Positions 1-9,256 of a stretch of 33,837 nt of DNA are shown here, piece by piece. Every line of letters begins with the position of its first letter. The first letter of the stretch is position 1. The notes under the pieces were generated by a model, which saw nothing but the letters and a program-made list of their open reading frames with translations, was not told where the DNA came from and searched no databases. The position numbers and the translations under genes are program-made. The DNA is from Burkholderiaceae bacterium (GTDB taxonomy: Bacteria; Pseudomonadota; Gammaproteobacteria; Burkholderiales; Burkholderiaceae): NCBI GenBank assembly GCA_947447945.1, contig CANFLR010000020.1, positions 1 through 33,837 of the forward strand. Direction: 5' to 3'.

Positions 1-425
1 TCCGGAAGATCTTCAGCAGTAGCTGATGAGCGCACCGCAAAAGAGCCTTTACCGGAATCATCCAAAACCTTAAAGGCAGCTCGAATCTCTTCGTCTAGGC
101 GAGGTTGAAACGGTGCAGTCTCGATCCAATGCCGGATTTCAGAACCTGCTTGAGCTAACGCACGTACATCGTCAATATTCAGGCCATCCAAGCGCTGCCG
201 AATACGCTCCGTAAGATTATTGTGCTCTAAGAAATCTCGAAATGCCAAAGCGGTCGTTGCAAAACCGGTAGGAACACGAACACCTGTAGCACCCAACTGA
301 GAAATCATTTCGCCCAGAGAGGCATTTTTACCGCCAACGGACTCAACATCTGTCATCCGAAGTTGTTCAAAGGGTAAGACGTAGGCATTTGCCATACTGC
401 TATTTTGTTGCTGTTGGTTGGACAT
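1..425 (-). CDS. ppsA: Phosphoenolpyruvate synthase, N-terminal part (cut by window edge)
   Basis: Reverse-strand reading from an ATG at 423-425 stays open to the window edge, giving about 141 residues. It begins MSNQQQQNSSMANAYVLPFE and contains VGGKNASLGEMISQLG, VPTGFATTALAF and, at the edge, FAVRSSATAEDLP. These are hallmark blocks of the ATP-binding N-terminal domain of PEP synthase (pyruvate, water dikinase), which converts pyruvate and ATP to PEP, AMP and phosphate in gluconeogenesis. A GAGAG ribosome-binding site lies 6 nt before this ATG. The later Met-11 lacks one, so the longer start is preferred. The short Gln-rich N-terminus is probably a disordered tag. The central phospho-histidine and C-terminal PEP-binding domains lie outside the window. 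The divergent neighbour ppsR encodes its regulator, which strengthens the call. Confidence 0.95.
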   Translation of the reverse strand, partial: MSNQQQQNSSMANAYVLPFEQLRMTDVESVGGKNASLGEMISQLGATGVRVPTGFATTALAFRDFLEHNNLTERIRQRLDGLNIDDVRALAQAGSEIRHWIETAPFQPRLDEEIRAAFKVLDDSGKGSFAVRSSATAEDLP

Positions 426-530
426 AAAATACTCTCAAAAGATAAGGAAACTGGTATAGCGGCCACTCAAAATGGGGCATACTTCATTAACTTCTATTGT
501 AGTGCTGACCTCGACATTTAGGCCATTCTC

Positions 531-1358
531 ATGACTACCCAAGCTCGTATCGTTTTTATTGTTTCTGATGGCACTGGCATTACCGCCGAGAACTTCAGTC
601 AATCGATTTTGGCGCAATTTGAGGCCACTTTTAAGCATATTCGCGTTCCTTTTGTGGATAGTGCCGATAAAGCCCACGATGCCGTCGGCAACATCAATCA
701 AGCCGCCGCCAAATATGGCGTTCCACCAATCGTTTTCACTACTTTGGTGAACCCAGAGCTCAATGCCATCGTAGGCAAGGCAAATGGACTGATTTTGGAT
801 ATGTTCCAAACCTTCGTTGCGCCTCTCGAAAATGCCCTAGGGATCAAATCCACCCATGCCATGAACCGACTCCATCACAATGCGGATACCGATGCCTATC
901 GCAACCGCATCGAGGCAATCAATTACTCCCTGGCTCATGATGATGGCCAATCCAATAAAAACCTTGCGGATGCCGATGTGATCTTGGTAGGCATCTCTAG
1001 GGTGGGGAAAACGCCGACTAGCCTCTATTTGGCGATGCAATATGGGCTTAAGGCGGCAAACTACCCCCTCATTCCGGAAGACTTTGAGCGAGGACACCTA
1101 CCAAAAGATCTAGTTCCTTTTCGGAGCAAGATTTTTGGTCTGATGATTGATGCAGAAAGACTCTCCCAGATTCGCAATGAAAGACGTCCAGGAAGTAACT
1201 ATGCCAAGCTTGAAAATTGCCGCTATGAAATTAACGAGGCGACATCCATGATGAAGAAAGAATCCATTCCATGGGTGGTTACCACCAGTAAATCGATTGA
1301 AGAAATTGCGACTACTGTTCTACAGGCAATCAAGTTTGATAAAACCATCTTAGGCTAA
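531..1358 (+). CDS. ppsR: PEP synthase regulatory protein (bifunctional kinase/pyrophosphorylase)
   Basis: This 275-residue protein matches the DUF299/PSRP family in length and motifs. It has the N-terminal VSDGTGITAE block (residues 11-20) and a P-loop-like GISRVGKT (154-161) followed by PTSLYLA. Family members switch PEP synthase off by ADP-dependent phosphorylation of a threonine next to its catalytic histidine, and on again by phosphate-dependent removal. The gene is divergent from ppsA across about 105 bp, the usual enzyme-regulator pairing. Its 3' end converges on the SpoU methyltransferase with only 8 bp between stop codons, and no intrinsic terminator is visible there. The ATG start gives the expected N-terminus for the family (MTTQARIVFIVSDGTG). 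No anomalies were seen. Confidence 0.95.
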   Translation: MTTQARIVFIVSDGTGITAENFSQSILAQFEATFKHIRVPFVDSADKAHDAVGNINQAAAKYGVPPIVFTTLVNPELNAIVGKANGLILDMFQTFVAPLENALGIKSTHAMNRLHHNADTDAYRNRIEAINYSLAHDDGQSNKNLADADVILVGISRVGKTPTSLYLAMQYGLKAANYPLIPEDFERGHLPKDLVPFRSKIFGLMIDAERLSQIRNERRPGSNYAKLENCRYEINEATSMMKKESIPWVVTTSKSIEEIATTVLQAIKFDKTILG

Positions 1359-1366
1359 GCGGTCCA

Positions 1367-2191
1367 TCAGGCCCGCCTTGCGCGTACAGTCTCAAATAAG
1401 CAAATAGCCGTAGCAGTAGAAACATTTAGCGACTCCACTCGTGGATCGATTGGAATAGACACTCCTTTGGCTTGCGCCAAAAACGCCTCGGAGGCACCCT
1501 GACCCTCGCTGCCCATCACCCAAGCAACTGGATGCGTCAAATCGCTTGTTATAGCAAAAAGATCAGTTGAACCTTCTGCAGTAGCCACTAGCAATGGTGC
1601 AGTCACGGCACTTAAGACTTGCTGTGTAGACCAGCCCTCATAAAGATCTAATAAGCGATGCGCCCCCATGCCGGCCCGCAATACCTTGCCTGACCATAAA
1701 TGAGCGCAGCCAGAAACAGCAATCACTTGAGTAAAACCCGCTGCCGCCGCTGTTCTCAGAATTGAGCCCACGTTACCCGCATCCTGAATGCGATCCAAAA
1801 TTAATACATCACCAGTCAGAGTCGAAACGGATTGCGGTGGATTAATGCAAGAATTGGGAAGCTTTAGTAAACCTGCAATATGCGGCGCATGCACTAAATC
1901 ACTCAAGATATCCCACAAGGCTAGCTCTAACTCACAGATACGGGTTTCTGGACAGATTTCTAGATGAGCGTAAATTGCCTCAACGATCTCGGGATTTTGC
2001 AAACCCACCGCAGAAGTAAACAAAGTTTCAAGTGCTGCATCACCTATCCAAGTTTGCACAAGATGAATTCCCTCTAGAAGTGCCTGACCGCCACTGATTC
2101 GAGCCTTTTGACCCTTTGATCCGGTAGCCTGTAAAAGGCGGACTTCTTTAAATAGAGGATTTTCTTTAGAGGAAATCAATTCAATTTTCAT
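1367..2191 (-). CDS. TrmH/SpoU-family RNA 2'-O-ribose methyltransferase
   Basis: This 274-residue SPOUT-class methyltransferase uses SAM to methylate a ribose 2'-OH in rRNA or tRNA. The N-terminal part (about 1-110, starting with [12 protein letters not shown]) resembles the SpoU substrate-binding domain. The C-terminal knot domain shows the three family motifs: [27 protein letters not shown] and [19 protein letters not shown]. The target nucleotide cannot be told from sequence; a 23S rRNA guanosine enzyme is plausible. Its ATG overlaps the rnhB stop as ATGA, so it is probably translationally coupled as the last gene of the long pyrH-to-lpxB run. In E. coli the position after rnhB is held by dnaE and accA, so this is a lineage-specific neighbour. 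I give no symbol because rlmB and similar names would be guesses. Confidence 0.9.
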   Translation of the reverse strand: MKIELISSKENPLFKEVRLLQATGSKGQKARISGGQALLEGIHLVQTWIGDAALETLFTSAVGLQNPEIVEAIYAHLEICPETRICELELALWDILSDLVHAPHIAGLLKLPNSCINPPQSVSTLTGDVLILDRIQDAGNVGSILRTAAAAGFTQVIAVSGCAHLWSGKVLRAGMGAHRLLDLYEGWSTQQVLSAVTAPLLVATAEGSTDLFAITSDLTHPVAWVMGSEGQGASEAFLAQAKGVSIPIDPRVESLNVSTATAICLFETVRARRA

Positions 2192-2784
2192 TTAGCTACC
2201 CAGCCCTCTAGAACGTTTCTCACAGGAGAAAAACTACGACGATGCTCTTCACAGGCGCCATACTCTTTGAGAGCAGCAAAATGGGCTGCCGTCGGATAAC
2301 CCATGTGCTGAGCAAATCCATACTGCGGAAACCGCTCGTGCAATAGTGCCATTTGACGATCGCGAGTGACTTTTGCCAAAATCGATGCCGCTGAAATCGC
2401 GGGCTCTTTAGCATCACCCTTAATAATTGCCTGCATCGGAATCGGTAATTCAGGGCATCGGTTGCCATCAATCAAGGCCTCACTTGGCCAGGATCCTAGC
2501 CTCTTGGCTAAATCCTCGACTGCACGTTGCATCGCCAACATCGTAGCCTGCAAAATATTGATGCGATCTATTTCTGCTGGACTTGCCTCACCGATACCCC
2601 ACGCTTTTGCATGGATCATAATTTGCTCAAATAAATATTCTCTTTTGTGCGGCGTGAGTTTTTTTGAGTCTTTCAATCCGATGATCGGGTTACTGGGGTC
2701 CAGCACCACTGCACCAGCAACCACCGAGCCAACCAAAGGACCGCGACCAGCCTCATCAACGCCACAAATCCAAATCGTACTCAT
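2188..2784 (-). CDS. rnhB: Ribonuclease HII
   Basis: The 198-residue protein has the RNase HII signature. [11 protein letters not shown] at residues 10-20 supplies Asp-10 and Glu-11, LKDSKKL lies at 37-43, Asp-106 in LIDGN and Asp-124 in IKGDA complete the four acidic metal ligands, and [13 protein letters not shown] follows. The enzyme cleaves the RNA strand of RNA-DNA hybrids and starts removal of single ribonucleotides from DNA. Length is normal for the family. Both ends overlap neighbours by 4 bp as ATGA (lpxB upstream, methyltransferase downstream), so coupled translation is likely. Placement directly after lpxB is also seen in E. coli, although RNase HII has no role in lipid A synthesis. 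Confidence 0.96.
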   Translation of the reverse strand: MSTIWICGVDEAGRGPLVGSVVAGAVVLDPSNPIIGLKDSKKLTPHKREYLFEQIMIHAKAWGIGEASPAEIDRINILQATMLAMQRAVEDLAKRLGSWPSEALIDGNRCPELPIPMQAIIKGDAKEPAISAASILAKVTRDRQMALLHERFPQYGFAQHMGYPTAAHFAALKEYGACEEHRRSFSPVRNVLEGWVAK

Positions 2785-4034
2785 GTGTTTTGGTGTAGAT
2801 GAGCATCAATTGTTTGAACGACTGCTTGCGCAACCAATAATCCAGTTGGACGACGCAAGGTTTCATGCATTTTTGAGAAGCGCTCTTGAAGTTGAGCTAC
2901 TTTTACTGGGTTATTAAGCCAATCTAGTACTGCATTGGTCAATGCTTCAGGATTAGCGTCATCCTGCAATAGTTCGGGCACGACAAACTCACCGCACAAA
3001 ATATTCGGCAAACCGACGTAAGGTAAATAGCCTTGACGTTTCATGATTTGTGCAGTTAACCAGGGAACCTTATAAGAGATCACCATCGGTTTTTTCCATA
3101 AAGCAGCCTGCAAGGTTGCTGTTCCGCTCGCAATCAGAACTACGTCTGCAGATTCCAGTACAAGATCTGCTTCACCATCCAATAAATAGATCTGAATATC
3201 AGGGTTGAGTTTTTTTACTTGTGCCAATAATTGCTCAAGTGCATCGCGCAAACGTGGCGTAGCAACCGGAATCAAAAACTGAAGTTTCTCTCCCTGTAAT
3301 CGGGCAGCTAATAATCGCATCGTTTCAAAAAAAACCGGTGCAATGTATTCAATCTCAGAAGCCCTACTACCAGGCAAAACAGCAATCACCTTACCGCTTA
3401 ATTGATCTTCTGGAAGATTTAAGATTACCGCAATACGCCGTCTTGCAAGTGCTGTATTAGGCTCTAGGGGAATATCGCTAGCTAAAGGATGTCCCACATA
3501 GGTCGCGGATAGCCCAGCACGTTGATAAATTTCCACTTCAAAAGGAAAGATACAAAGCATACGATCAACCGCTTTGGCAATTTTCTTGATCCGCCCACCG
3601 CGCCATGCCCAAATCGAGGGGGATACCAAATGCAGCGTCGGAATACCAGCTTGACGTAGTTTGAGCTCAACTCCTAAGTTGAAGTCGGGCGCATCAACAC
3701 CAAGGTATACATCGGGACGATTTTCGTGCAATAGGCTGTAAATGAGCTCACGACGCAACTTCAAAATCGCAGGGAGTTGCTGAATCGCCTCAACATAGCC
3801 ACGCACACTCAAGGTTTCCATTGGCCAGTCCGACCGCAAGCCTTCTGCTTGCATGCGTGGGCCCCCAATGCCATAAATCTCCAAACCAGCCATGTCTGGA
3901 ATTTGATTTAAAGCACCCAATACCGGAGCAGCTAACAGATCACCAGAAGGCTCTCCAGCTACGCAGGCTAATTTAGGCAAAACTAGCCTATCGCTATCGA
4001 ATAATGCCGCGCGTTGATGCGGCAATAAAGTCAT
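2781..4034 (-). CDS. lpxB: Lipid-A-disaccharide synthase
   Basis: LpxB condenses UDP-2,3-diacylglucosamine with lipid X to form the beta-1,6 disaccharide of lipid A at the inner membrane. The sequence has the N-terminal [14 protein letters not shown] block, [19 protein letters not shown], and late blocks [12 protein letters not shown] and LPNILCGE typical of this GT-B enzyme. The ATG at 4034 gives 417 residues and lies inside lpxA, overlapping it by 41 bp. The conserved domain begins only around residue 21, and the family is usually nearer 380-390 residues. A TTG at 3980 (399 residues), 13 nt after the lpxA stop, is therefore a real alternative start. Neither start has a strong ribosome-binding site. 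The 3' end overlaps rnhB by ATGA. Confidence 0.94.
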   Translation of the reverse strand: MTLLPHQRAALFDSDRLVLPKLACVAGEPSGDLLAAPVLGALNQIPDMAGLEIYGIGGPRMQAEGLRSDWPMETLSVRGYVEAIQQLPAILKLRRELIYSLLHENRPDVYLGVDAPDFNLGVELKLRQAGIPTLHLVSPSIWAWRGGRIKKIAKAVDRMLCIFPFEVEIYQRAGLSATYVGHPLASDIPLEPNTALARRRIAVILNLPEDQLSGKVIAVLPGSRASEIEYIAPVFFETMRLLAARLQGEKLQFLIPVATPRLRDALEQLLAQVKKLNPDIQIYLLDGEADLVLESADVVLIASGTATLQAALWKKPMVISYKVPWLTAQIMKRQGYLPYVGLPNILCGEFVVPELLQDDANPEALTNAVLDWLNNPVKVAQLQERFSKMHETLRRPTGLLVAQAVVQTIDAHLHQNT

Positions 4035-4791
4035 GAAACTCGGCTAACTTTTCTGCTGTGGTTGCATCAGATGCACTAGCAACAACCATCTTCTGAATCT
4101 CTGCCTTAGCTTCTTCGAAACTCAAGCCATCCTTATAGAGTACCTTGTAAGCTTGACGCAATGCAGTAATGGTTTCGCTGGAAAAACCCCGGCGCTTCAA
4201 ACCTTCAACATTAATTCCGTGGGGGGAGGCTTTATCACCAGCAGCAATCACAAAAGGAGGAATATCCTGCACCAATGCAGAAGCGCCGCCTAACATCGCA
4301 TGCTGACCAATCCGCACAAACTGATGCACGCCGGACATACCGCCCATAATTGCCCAGTCATGGACTTGGACGTGGCCAGCAATTTGAGCATTACTAGAAA
4401 AAATAGTGTTGTTACCAATTTGGCAATCATGTGCAATATGCACATAAGCCATTACCCAATTGTCATTCCCAATCCGCGTAATACCCTCATCTTGAGCTGT
4501 GCCAGTATGAATGGTCGTGAACTCACGGATCGTATTGCGGTCACCAATAATGAGTTGGGTGGGCTCGCCACGGTATTTCATGTCCTGCGGTGGGCCACCG
4601 ATAGCTGCAAAGTGGGCAATATTATTTTCCTTGCCAATGGTAGTACAACCCTCAATCACGGTGTGCGAGCCTATCTTCGTACCAGCGCCAATAGTGACAT
4701 TGGGTCCGATCACAGAGTATGGGCCAATCACTACATCACTGGCAAGCTTGGCTTTACTATCCACTACAGCAGATGCATGAATCAAGCTCAT
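3994..4791 (-). CDS. lpxA: UDP-N-acetylglucosamine acyltransferase
   Basis: LpxA transfers a 3-hydroxyacyl chain from ACP to O-3 of UDP-GlcNAc, the first step of lipid A synthesis. The 265-residue protein is built from left-handed beta-helix hexapeptide repeats ([17 protein letters not shown] and onward). The expected catalytic histidine is His-121 in [11 protein letters not shown], matching E. coli His-125. A helical C-terminal part (about 190-265) carries the usual KRRGFS motif. Start and stop are clear: its ATG shares one base with the fabZ TAA (TAATG). The last 41 bp also encode the proposed N-terminus of LpxB in another frame. Together with lpxD, fabZ and lpxB it forms a compact lipid A cluster. 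Confidence 0.97.
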   Translation of the reverse strand: MSLIHASAVVDSKAKLASDVVIGPYSVIGPNVTIGAGTKIGSHTVIEGCTTIGKENNIAHFAAIGGPPQDMKYRGEPTQLIIGDRNTIREFTTIHTGTAQDEGITRIGNDNWVMAYVHIAHDCQIGNNTIFSSNAQIAGHVQVHDWAIMGGMSGVHQFVRIGQHAMLGGASALVQDIPPFVIAAGDKASPHGINVEGLKRRGFSSETITALRQAYKVLYKDGLSFEEAKAEIQKMVVASASDATTAEKLAEFHDFIAASTRGIIR

Positions 4792-5240
4792 TACGCACCT
4801 TTCGTACGCACTGCACAGGTAATCTCAGCCTCTGCAGCCAACTCACCGTCAACCGTTGCTTTGACATGAAACTTATAGATACCTGCTTTTTCACGCAAAT
4901 AAGTTGCCACCATCACCAATTGATCCCCGGGAACAACGGGCTTTTTAAAACGCGCGCCATCAATCCCTGCAAAATAGTAAATAGCGTCATCCTTTTTTTC
5001 TTCAGTAAAAGTCAGCAAGGCTGCAGTTTGAGCGAGTGCTTCAATTATTAAAACGCCTGGCATTACCGGAAAATCCGGAAAATGCCCCTGAAAGAATGGC
5101 TCATTAATCGTCACATTCTTAATGGCAGTAATACTCCCCTTGGGAGTAAATTCCAGCACACGATCCACCAATAAAAATGGATAGCGATGCGGCAAGAGTT
5201 TCATGATCTTGTTGATATCGATTGCAATAGCCTTACTCAT
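4791..5240 (-). CDS. fabZ: 3-hydroxyacyl-ACP dehydratase FabZ
   Basis: FabZ dehydrates 3-hydroxyacyl-ACP in fatty acid elongation. It competes with LpxA and LpxD for hydroxyacyl-ACP, so its place between lpxD and lpxA makes metabolic sense. The hot-dog-fold motifs are [14 protein letters not shown] and [21 protein letters not shown] chose the ATG at 5240 (149 residues). It puts the catalytic His and Glu at positions 53 and 67, close to 54 and 68 in E. coli, and a GGGT element lies about 8 nt upstream. An in-frame GTG at 5252 would add four residues (MGNE) but has no ribosome-binding site. The stop codon overlaps the lpxA start by one base. The gap to lpxD is 48 bp. Confidence 0.95.
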   Translation of the reverse strand: MSKAIAIDINKIMKLLPHRYPFLLVDRVLEFTPKGSITAIKNVTINEPFFQGHFPDFPVMPGVLIIEALAQTAALLTFTEEKKDDAIYYFAGIDGARFKKPVVPGDQLVMVATYLREKAGIYKFHVKATVDGELAAEAEITCAVRTKGA

Positions 5241-5288
5241 TTCATTACCCACGTAAAAAGATTAAATCGTTAAATCCGTTTAAAAAGT

Positions 5289-6356
5289 CTATGACTCTGT
5301 ATTTTTGTTCTTGTCTAGTAAACGCAAACGTTGGCGTATTTTATCTAGACCACGGAGAATTGCGGCATTTTTCTCCCAAGCGCTGTGCAGCATTGAGGGG
5401 TAAACACCCGTAAAGTGCTGTCCTGGCTCTGTAATAGAGCGAATAATCGAGGTATTTCCGGAAACCGTTGTTCTATCAGCAATGATGAGATGGCCAGCAA
5501 AATTCGCAGCGCCACCAATAATGCAGTAATTACCGATCTTGGTGCTCCCTGAAATTGCAGCGCAACCTGCAATCACGCAGCACTGACCAATCACGACATT
5601 ATGAGCAATTTGCACTTGATTATCGATTTTGGTTCCGGAACCCACTACCGTATCACTCATGGCGCCCCGGTCAATCGTTGTCGACGCACCGATCTCAACA
5701 TCATCGCCAATCAGCACTTTGCCAGTTTGCGGTATCTTGACCCATTCACCACCAGTTGCAGAGAAATCAGGCGCAAATCCAAATCCGTCGGCCCCAATGA
5801 CTGCTCCACTATGAATGATGCACCGCCTACCAATTTCTGTACCACAGTAAATCGAAATTGAAGGATAGAGCAAAGTATCTTCGCCAATGATGCTATCGCT
5901 TGCAATCGATGTATTACCTAAAATGGCAACGCGCTCTCCCAGCTGAACATTGGGGCCAATTTGAACAAAGGGTCCAATATGACAGGAAGCGGGAATCGTA
6001 GCGGATGAATCTATCACCGCGCTAGGATGAATTCCAGGCGCGAGAATGGCTGTATTTTTCTTAGCAAAGTATTGCGCCATTCTTGCAAAAGTTGCGTAAG
6101 GGTTTTTAGAAACAAAGTAAACCCGTTGGGCAGAATGGCTACTAGGATGAGCCTCTAAAAACTCAAGGTCAGTTTTACTAACAATCAGAGCACCAGCATG
6201 ACTATCGCTAGCCTGCTGACGATAGAGTGGATTCGAGAGAAAAGAAATATGATCGGCCTTGGCCAATTCCAAAGGGGCAAGACCCTGAAAAACATGGGGA
6301 GCATCCCCCACCAAGCTTACTTGAAACTGTTTGGCCAGCTCGATGGCGGTGGGCAT
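5289..6356 (-). CDS. lpxD: UDP-3-O-acylglucosamine N-acyltransferase
   Basis: LpxD adds the N-linked 3-hydroxyacyl chain to UDP-3-O-acyl-glucosamine, the third lipid A step. The 355-residue protein has an N-terminal uridine-binding domain (about 1-100, with [12 protein letters not shown]), a long hexapeptide-repeat beta-helix (about 105-320) and a C-terminal helix ending in Lys-Asn-rich residues. [10 protein letters not shown] (188-197) and [12 protein letters not shown], containing His-252 as the likely catalytic base, are family signatures. Length is slightly above the E. coli protein. It starts 5 bp after the ompH stop, repeating the bamA-ompH(skp)-lpxD order of E. coli and linking lipid A synthesis to outer-membrane protein assembly. 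Confidence 0.97.
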   Translation of the reverse strand: MPTAIELAKQFQVSLVGDAPHVFQGLAPLELAKADHISFLSNPLYRQQASDSHAGALIVSKTDLEFLEAHPSSHSAQRVYFVSKNPYATFARMAQYFAKKNTAILAPGIHPSAVIDSSATIPASCHIGPFVQIGPNVQLGERVAILGNTSIASDSIIGEDTLLYPSISIYCGTEIGRRCIIHSGAVIGADGFGFAPDFSATGGEWVKIPQTGKVLIGDDVEIGASTTIDRGAMSDTVVGSGTKIDNQVQIAHNVVIGQCCVIAGCAAISGSTKIGNYCIIGGAANFAGHLIIADRTTVSGNTSIIRSITEPGQHFTGVYPSMLHSAWEKNAAILRGLDKIRQRLRLLDKNKNTES

Positions 6357-6361
6357 AAAAC

Positions 6362-6889
6362 TTATTTAAGACTATTCAAAGCCTTGATGACATCGTCAGT
6401 TACATCAGCCTTGGGGCTAACATAAGCAGCTTCTTGAACAATGACATCAATCTTTCTTTGTTCAGCAATTTGTTTTAAGACTAGATTTGCTTTTTCTGCA
6501 ATCTTGGCCCGTTCTTCAAAGGTACGCTGATTCAAATCTTCGGTGAATTCGCGTTGCTTACGTTGCAATTCACGATCTTGATCCGCCAACTCACGCTGAC
6601 GGCGAACGCGCTCAGCTTCACTCATCACTGCTGCATCACGATCTAACTTCTCAGCAGCAGATTTAATTTTTTGTGCGCTATCACGTAAGTCATTTTGACG
6701 CTTTGTGAACTCATTTTGCAAACGGGTTTGCATAGCCTTTGCTAAATTAGACTCGTTAAAAACTTTTTCAGAGTTGACCACGGCAACACGCGTTCCAACA
6801 TCCTGAGCGAAGACTTGTGGCGCAGCAATTACTGATACGCAGGCAAGTAAACCCCATTGAACCCATTTAGAAGATAAACAAAGCTTCAT
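6362..6889 (-). CDS. ompH: Periplasmic OmpH/Skp-family chaperone
   Basis: This 175-residue secreted protein has a clear signal peptide, with a hydrophobic core at about 11-27 and likely cleavage after the VFA of residues 26-28. The short strand [15 protein letters not shown] follows, then a long charged coiled-coil region (about 45-150) rich in Arg, Gln, Glu and Lys. A final strand ([21 protein letters not shown]) returns to the base. This is the Skp jellyfish layout: trimers hold unfolded outer-membrane proteins in the periplasm. Its place between bamA, the insertase that receives those clients, and lpxD is the conserved arrangement. Skp proteins diverge strongly, so the call rests on architecture and context as much as on motifs. 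Confidence 0.93.
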   Translation of the reverse strand: MKLCLSSKWVQWGLLACVSVIAAPQVFAQDVGTRVAVVNSEKVFNESNLAKAMQTRLQNEFTKRQNDLRDSAQKIKSAAEKLDRDAAVMSEAERVRRQRELADQDRELQRKQREFTEDLNQRTFEERAKIAEKANLVLKQIAEQRKIDVIVQEAAYVSPKADVTDDVIKALNSLK

Positions 6890-6907
6890 AAAACATTCCT
6901 TAAACGA

Positions 6908-9256
6908 TTAAAACGCCGTACCCACCTGGAACTGCAAACGCTGGATATTATCCGTCGGTACAGACTTGATCGGAATACCATAACTGAATTTTAGCGGACC
7001 CAGTGGTGATATCCATGATAAACCTAAGCCGTACGAATAGCGTAAAACGAGGTTGATATTGGTTCCATATGCATTACCACCATCCACAAAGGTAAAGAGC
7101 CTGAGGGTTTTATCCACCCCAGAACCAGGAACTGGAAAGGTGTATTCGGCATTAGTCACAATCTTAGATTGTCCGCCGGTAGGCTGATAGGTCCCAGTGG
7201 TGGTATTGAAATACTGAGGACCCAGGGAACCGGGGGCATAACCGCGGACCGATCCGATACCACCAACATAGTAGTTTTTGGTGATTGGGAATGGGTTGCT
7301 GCCGTAAGCCTCGCCATAGCCCACCTCACCATTGAAGGACAGAATATTGCCTCTAGAGAATGAGTGATACTTTTGGTATTGGCCATAAAGGCGATAGAAA
7401 GTCATATTACCCGCTGGGGTTCCAACCTCGCCAGAGAGTTGCTGCAAAGAACCACTGGAAGGGATAAGAGCGCTATCGCGTCCATCTCGGGACCACCCTA
7501 CGGTCAACGGCACGTTATAGGTAGTTAAGGTTGCAGGGTAGCCAGGCGCTGCAATGCCATAGCTTTGGGCATAACTCAGATAGGGTGTCGGGGTATTTGC
7601 TGTAGTGTTGATACGGAAAGCCTCAGCACCCGTTCCGAAGAAAACACGATCTACCTCGGTATATGGAACGCCAAACTTCAAATTGCTACCGACTGACTTA
7701 ATTTGATAGTCCGGATCGCCAACGTAATACAAAGGCTTGGATGAGCGATAGTACAAATCAGTGTAGCGACTGATACCATCCTCAGTGAAGTAAGGGTCGT
7801 ACTGAGAAAGGGTTAAGTTTTGGTTGATCTTACCCAGAGAGGTATTTAAACCAATCGCGGTACCCGTACCAAAAGCATTGTCTTGGTTAATACCTGCGGA
7901 CAAAATGAGCTTTTCAGTGGAGGAGAAACCCGCACCAATGGTCACGGCGCCGGTGGGCTTCTCAGTTACCTTGACGTTTACGTCGACCTGATCAGCAGAA
8001 CCTGGAACATCTTGGGTTGAAATATCCGTCTCAGTAAAGTAGCCAAGACGTCCTAAGCGTTTTTTAGATAAATCAATTTTTTCACTATCAAACCAAGAGC
8101 TCTCGAACTGCCGCATCTCACGACGAATCACTACATCGCGAGTCTTGGCATTGCCGCTAATGGCTACCTGGCGAACATAAATCCGACGTCCTGGGTCAAC
8201 CACTAAGGTTAAATCCACCTCACTTAATTCGCGACGAATATCAGGCTGAGGATTGATTGTGGCAAATGCATATCCATAAGAGCCTAAGAGCTCTGCAATG
8301 GCTTTTGTGCTTTTGGTTAACTCAGCGGAGGAGAAGGTATCACCAGCCTTGAGAGTAATGAGCTGCTTAAACTCAGCCTCTTTGCCGAGCAACTCACCCG
8401 CTAGACGTACATCCTTTACTGTGAATTTTTGACCCTCCTTAATACTGATGGTCAGGTAAATGCCTTTTTTATCCGGGGTAATAGAAACCTGGGTAGATTC
8501 AATGACAAATTCTAAATAGCCCCGATTCAAATAATAAGACCGAATCGTCTCCAGATCCCCCGTCAGCTTCTGCTTGGAATACAAATTGTCTTTGCTATAC
8601 CAAGACAACCAGCCGCCAGTTTTAAGCTGCATCTCTCCTAATAAGGTGCTCTCGCTGAACACCTTATTGCCGATGAAATTAATCTCTTGTATTTTGGCGA
8701 CAGGGCCTTCATCAATATTGAAATAGATCGCAACCTGATTCCGCTCAACCGGAGTCACGGTAGCTACTACCTCTGCTGCATACATCCCTTTGCCAATATA
8801 TTGACGTTTTAATTCTTGCTCAGCCTTATCAATTAGGGCTTTGTCATAGAAACGCGCTTCTGCAACTCCAACAGCCTTCAGGGATTTGCGTACAAGCTCC
8901 TGATCAAATTCTTTCATCCCCGTAAATTCAATCCGCGAGATCGTTGGACGCTCTTCGACAATCACAATTAAGATATCGCCCTGCGCCTGAATCTGTACAT
9001 CTCTAAAAAACCCAGTGCCGTACAAAGCTTTAATGGCTTCGGCACCCTTGTCTTCTGTAAAGGTGTCGCCCACCTGGACTGGTAAGTAGCTAAATACCGT
9101 TCCAGGCTCTACCCGTTGCAAGCCCTCAATGCGAATATCCTTGATGACAAAAGAATCGGCAGCATGGGCATTCACAAAAAATCCAGCGGCAGCAATCAGG
9201 ATTAATTGCGCGATCAATCGGACAAAGTGACGAGGAAATGAGATCAAAAAATTCAA
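6908..9256 (-). CDS. bamA: Outer membrane protein assembly factor BamA
   Basis: BamA is the core insertase of the BAM complex that folds beta-barrel proteins into the outer membrane. The 782-residue protein has a signal peptide with cleavage near AHA-AD at residues 31-34. Five POTRA repeats follow (about 35-430; the first starts FVIKDIRIEGLQRVEPGTV), then a 16-strand barrel (about 455-782). The loop-6 VRGY motif at 670-673 and the terminal phenylalanine (FQVGTAF), the signal for BAM-dependent insertion, are present. Its ATG overlaps the rseP stop as ATGA, so the two are probably coupled. ompH follows after 18 bp. Length is close to that of E. coli BamA (810). Confidence 0.98.
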   Translation of the reverse strand: MNFLISFPRHFVRLIAQLILIAAAGFFVNAHAADSFVIKDIRIEGLQRVEPGTVFSYLPVQVGDTFTEDKGAEAIKALYGTGFFRDVQIQAQGDILIVIVEERPTISRIEFTGMKEFDQELVRKSLKAVGVAEARFYDKALIDKAEQELKRQYIGKGMYAAEVVATVTPVERNQVAIYFNIDEGPVAKIQEINFIGNKVFSESTLLGEMQLKTGGWLSWYSKDNLYSKQKLTGDLETIRSYYLNRGYLEFVIESTQVSITPDKKGIYLTISIKEGQKFTVKDVRLAGELLGKEAEFKQLITLKAGDTFSSAELTKSTKAIAELLGSYGYAFATINPQPDIRRELSEVDLTLVVDPGRRIYVRQVAISGNAKTRDVVIRREMRQFESSWFDSEKIDLSKKRLGRLGYFTETDISTQDVPGSADQVDVNVKVTEKPTGAVTIGAGFSSTEKLILSAGINQDNAFGTGTAIGLNTSLGKINQNLTLSQYDPYFTEDGISRYTDLYYRSSKPLYYVGDPDYQIKSVGSNLKFGVPYTEVDRVFFGTGAEAFRINTTANTPTPYLSYAQSYGIAAPGYPATLTTYNVPLTVGWSRDGRDSALIPSSGSLQQLSGEVGTPAGNMTFYRLYGQYQKYHSFSRGNILSFNGEVGYGEAYGSNPFPITKNYYVGGIGSVRGYAPGSLGPQYFNTTTGTYQPTGGQSKIVTNAEYTFPVPGSGVDKTLRLFTFVDGGNAYGTNINLVLRYSYGLGLSWISPLGPLKFSYGIPIKSVPTDNIQRLQFQVGTAF

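Noticed and set aside
435..809. 124-residue minus-strand frame over the ppsA/ppsR gap and ppsR start
   Set aside because: Overlaps the strongly conserved N-terminus of PpsR on the other strand and has no recognisable motif.
4300..4869. 189-residue plus-strand frame across lpxA and fabZ
   Set aside because: Antisense to two well-supported genes and shows no family features.
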